Shown here piece by piece: positions 60,954 to 64,000 of a DNA stretch of 64,000 nucleotides. Below the pieces are notes generated by a model. It was not told the DNA's origin. It made no database searches and saw nothing but the letters and a program-made list of their open reading frames with translations. This stretch comes from Chlorokybus atmophyticus (lineage: Eukaryota; Streptophyta; Chlorokybophyceae; Chlorokybales; Chlorokybaceae): contig RHPI01001037.1 in the NCBI GenBank assembly GCA_009103225.1, positions 1,202,588 through 1,266,587 on the forward strand. Direction: 5' to 3'. Each line of letters starts with the position of its first letter. Position 1 is the first letter of the stretch. Both the position numbers and the translations under genes were made by a program.

Positions 60954-63114
60954 CTGGTTGACAAAGCAGCTCAAATTTGGCAAATGTGTTTACACTGGTT
61001 TGTTTCAACTATGCTTAAGGGATCTCCTGGCCCGCTAGCAAGGACAGCAGAAACCTGCACAGCAATCGCGGCGTATTGATAAGGTACATACCTTCATAGA
61101 GTGGGTGTATTGATATGTCGAACAAACTGCATGAACATGCAATGTCCTGACGTGTTAATGTACCTTGTGTGACGGTTGTGTGCTTGAGGCACATCAATGC
61201 AAAGCTGATTATGTTTCAAAATTCTGGATGGAACCGTGATAAAGTCAACAAGAATGCTCTGCTCTGCTTTCAAGATCTGAGAATCGTCCTCCACAACTCC
61301 TAGCATGTGAAGAAACAGGTCTGCTCCATAGGTTGGTTATGCGCACTCGCAACGCATGTATTGCGCATGACGTATATGGAGTCGAGATAGAGTCCGTAGA
61401 TTGAATCACGCTGCAGCTGTGTTTGGTTTCAGCCTGCCTCCTTAAGAGAGCCAGCCTCTCCGAGAGAGGCCAAGCTTTTTGTGCATGCACTTAATGTGCT
61501 GTGGTCATTGTGTGTCACAAATCGCATGATACAACAGGCGAGCAACACGGACTGCATGAAGAGTGATCGAACACACACAAGGAGGCACAGTGGCGGAAGT
61601 TGGCTAATGGAAACAAAGCTGGTACATGGTTGTTTGGAAGCTCACTTGCAAGTTGGGACTGGAGGACGACTGCCCAATTGGAGCTCTCACGGTCAGATCT
61701 TTAAGACGGTCCTCAAAGCCAGCCCGCGTAAGTCCACCTCAACGTTACTTAAAAACCACGCTATTCGCCTTGCTCTTGTCCATGCCAAGAGCCGCCGCCA
61801 CCACCGTTGCCTTAAACCGTATTCAACCAGCCATCTCAATCCTCCAAGCAAATGCCCCAAGGGTCAGCAACGACCACGACAAGCAACGTTACTGTCTCTA
61901 TCATTCTTGGCCCCTTCCTCACCAGACCTTCGCACTCATGCTATCGCCACGTGGCAAACACTGGCCGCCTTCATTGCTTTCTCCTCCTTGCTCGCCGCTG
62001 CCGTCGCCGCTAATGCCAGACACAACAATTGTCCAAAAATTATAATCAAAATTTGAATTCATAACTTGCGCGGCAAATACGGCCCGAATCGTAGTAATCA
62101 TGCTTGAGTAGTAAGCTGTGCCAAATTGGATCAGGTTGTTGTGCGCTGTGGCGGTGAGGTGAGTGTGGGCGGCGACGGCGGCGGCGGCCGGGATGTGGCA
62201 ATCGCCTCATGGCATCGCAAAAGGGCAAGGTGAGCTTTGCTGCTTTGGCATGTTGCAATTGTGCGTTGCATATGTGATTGGTGATTGTGTGTTAGTTGCA
62301 TGAGGTGTTGCCTAAGGCGGGGCTGGTTTAATTTGAAAAGGGCAACTTCAGCGAGGTGAGGCCGATCAGTGGCATTTGCGGATTGCTCCAACCAAGTTTC
62401 TTACTTGAGTTTGTACTTAAAGGTGTGCAAGCATGATCTGAATGCGCGCATGCAGATTTTGCATAAAAAAAACTGCTCACCGCCAGTCAACAACAGCTGC
62501 TCTCATGCTTGACAGGAGTTGTGCAAGCCTAGGCTTATGCCGCTAAAGTCTGTGACTCTGCTTGGGAGAAATGGCAAAGGCAGTTGCGATGCACGCAGCT
62601 CAGCAGCAAGAGCTCAACAACTTTTCTCCGCAACGGAGACACTTGTTGGATTACTGCACTACACTGCAGTGCAGCTGCAATTGCAATGCAGCTGCATAAG
62701 GTTGTTTATGTGTGCACTGTGGCTCACTTGCAAGTTGCATGCAATCTGTCCCGCAGCAGCCACAAGCGTGCCGCAATCATCAAGAGATTGGTACATGCAG
62801 CTGTAGTTTCATCACCTTCTGTACAAGTACAAGTCTGATTCAATAATGCTGCAGCTTTGTCCCCAACTGCAAGTTTCCATATTGCTATGTCAGAGTTGCA
62901 TGAATTGTTGCCCAGATGGTTTATGATCATACGCATGGGCGTACCACTACACACTCACTTACACAAGATGAAGGTATAAGAGACAACCTATCATTGATAA
63001 TAATGGTTGAGCAAAGGTTATGCCAATTTTATTAAATGCATGGGACAACATGATGGCTAAATATAATAACGACCACTTTGTTGGTCACATTGTTTGCAAG
63101 GATGATTTCCTCCG
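60954..63114. other. Poorly understood region upstream of the coiled-coil gene
   Basis: Further exons of the coiled-coil gene may lie here. One candidate reads DRLKDLTVRAPIGQSSSS on the minus strand near 61650-61705 before a GTGAGC donor. A GCGGCGACGGC run near 62170 could belong to a promoter or first exon. Nothing can be assigned with confidence. Confidence 0.3.
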
Positions 63115-63232
63115 CCCCCCCCCCCCCCNNNNNNNNNNNNNNNNNNNNNNNNNNNNNNNNNNNNNNNNNNNNNNNNNNNNNNNNNNNNNNNNNNNNNNNN
63201 NNNNNNNNNNNNNNNNNNNNNNNNNNNNNNNN

Positions 63233-63308
<76 letters not shown>
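63115..63308. other. Assembly gap flanked by poly-C and poly-G
   Basis: Fourteen C, then 104 N (63129-63232), then 76 G (63233-63308). Runs like this next to a gap are typical of two-colour sequencing artefacts, in which missing signal is called as G. I do not treat the G-run as genomic. Confidence 0.9.
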
Positions 63309-63310
<2 letters not shown>

Positions 63311-64000
63311 TTTGAGGGGGGATTGCATTGCAAGCGGGGTGCAGTCATGGAGACGACGATCGTATCATGACATTGTTGAGGTAAAATATACCGGTTGAGA
63401 AGGCAGTGCATATAATAAGAGTCGATACCTCTTTAATAAGTGTTTCAGCTATAAGAACAAATGCTAGCTAGCATTATAACGCTTACTAATATCGAAATGC
63501 ATAAGTTTATATACAAGTAAGTGGAGCTACTTATTTTACTATCTTTTAATTAAGACACATTAAAGCACATGCAAAATATTAAACAATGGTTGTTGTCATT
63601 ATTTAGCAGGACACCTGCAAAACTCTTGTCTTAAGCATTTTACATCGACTCAACGTTAAAGGTTTATACAATAACAATGTATGTTGTTAGTGAGAGTATT
63701 TGGCAATCCGGCTACACGTGCAGAGTAATAAGAAATACAACTAGCATTGTAAATATATTATCATCATATGGTTTATCATTTTGCAATGATAAGAAACCTC
63801 ATCACCTTTGATATAACACAAATCACAACATTGTTAAATGTAAGTGTAACTTTGCGAGGTAGTTAACATTCAATGTGGCTCATACATACAATGAGTTTTT
63901 ATCAATCGTGACCTTTGGGGATATACACATGGGCAAAATGTTCATCGCTGGTGGCTGTTGTTACAAAAATTTTATTTGAATAAACATTTACAATCAAAAT
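63309..64000. other. AT-rich end of the window, no gene seen
   Basis: Visibly AT-richer than the rest of the window, without a supported open frame, tRNA or repeat family. It may be intergenic or part of a large intron. Confidence 0.6.

Noticed and set aside
63233-63308. Poly-Gly/poly-Pro open frames and a G-quadruplex tract
   Set aside because: They derive from a probable sequencing artefact at an assembly gap.

Overview
This window is nuclear DNA of a eukaryote. Its genes are split by many short GT-AG introns, and it contains long simple repeats, relics of transposition and two assembly gaps. The gene set points to a green-lineage (probably streptophyte) organism with flagellated cells: a four-ACT-domain ACR protein, a Pet191/COA5 protein that begins exactly as I recall plant versions beginning, a plant-like REC8 kleisin and a telobox-like motif, together with an axonemal dynein heavy chain and a CatSper-type channel. 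I cannot name the species. Host genes end in TAA, TAG and TGA, so the genetic code is standard.

Layout. 1-902: the 3' end of a secreted-protein gene. 903-6338: no recognisable gene, with fold-back repeats. 6339-9247: an unresolved gene with several plausible exons. 9417-12294: a complete second copy of the secreted-protein gene. 12.46-15.4 kb: a decayed METTL18 copy. 15444-16379: a divergent COA5 copy. 16548-18882 (minus): intact METTL18, head-to-head with RTCA (19064-21108), which carries an added CCHC zinc knuckle. 21234-24061 (minus): a CatSper4-like channel, head-to-head with a 17-exon axonemal dynein heavy chain (24680-40331). 41298-43429 (minus): ACR. 44.87-45.47 kb: a second METTL18 relic beside an intact COA5 (45659-46591, minus). 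47234-50992 (minus): REC8 in 19 exons, head-to-head with mitochondrial inner-membrane protease subunit 2 (51615-52751). 53898-60953 (minus): a coiled-coil gene split by a 6.2-kb transposon-like element (54545-60754). The rest is sparse, with a 104-N gap flanked by poly-C and poly-G.

How the parts relate. The channel and dynein are both expected in flagella and share one divergent promoter region. COA5 and METTL18 lie tail-to-tail at two places about 29 kb apart in opposite orientation, and each place has kept a different intact member. METTL18 (protein histidine methylation), RTCA (RNA 3'-end cyclisation), COA5 (cytochrome oxidase assembly), IMP2 (mitochondrial presequence processing), REC8 (meiotic cohesion) and ACR (probably amino-acid sensing) look like ordinary single-copy host genes.

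Exon coordinates were built by hand from splice motifs, reading frame and family similarity. For every gene marked as complete, the intron phases add up to one open frame. No database or transcript evidence was available.
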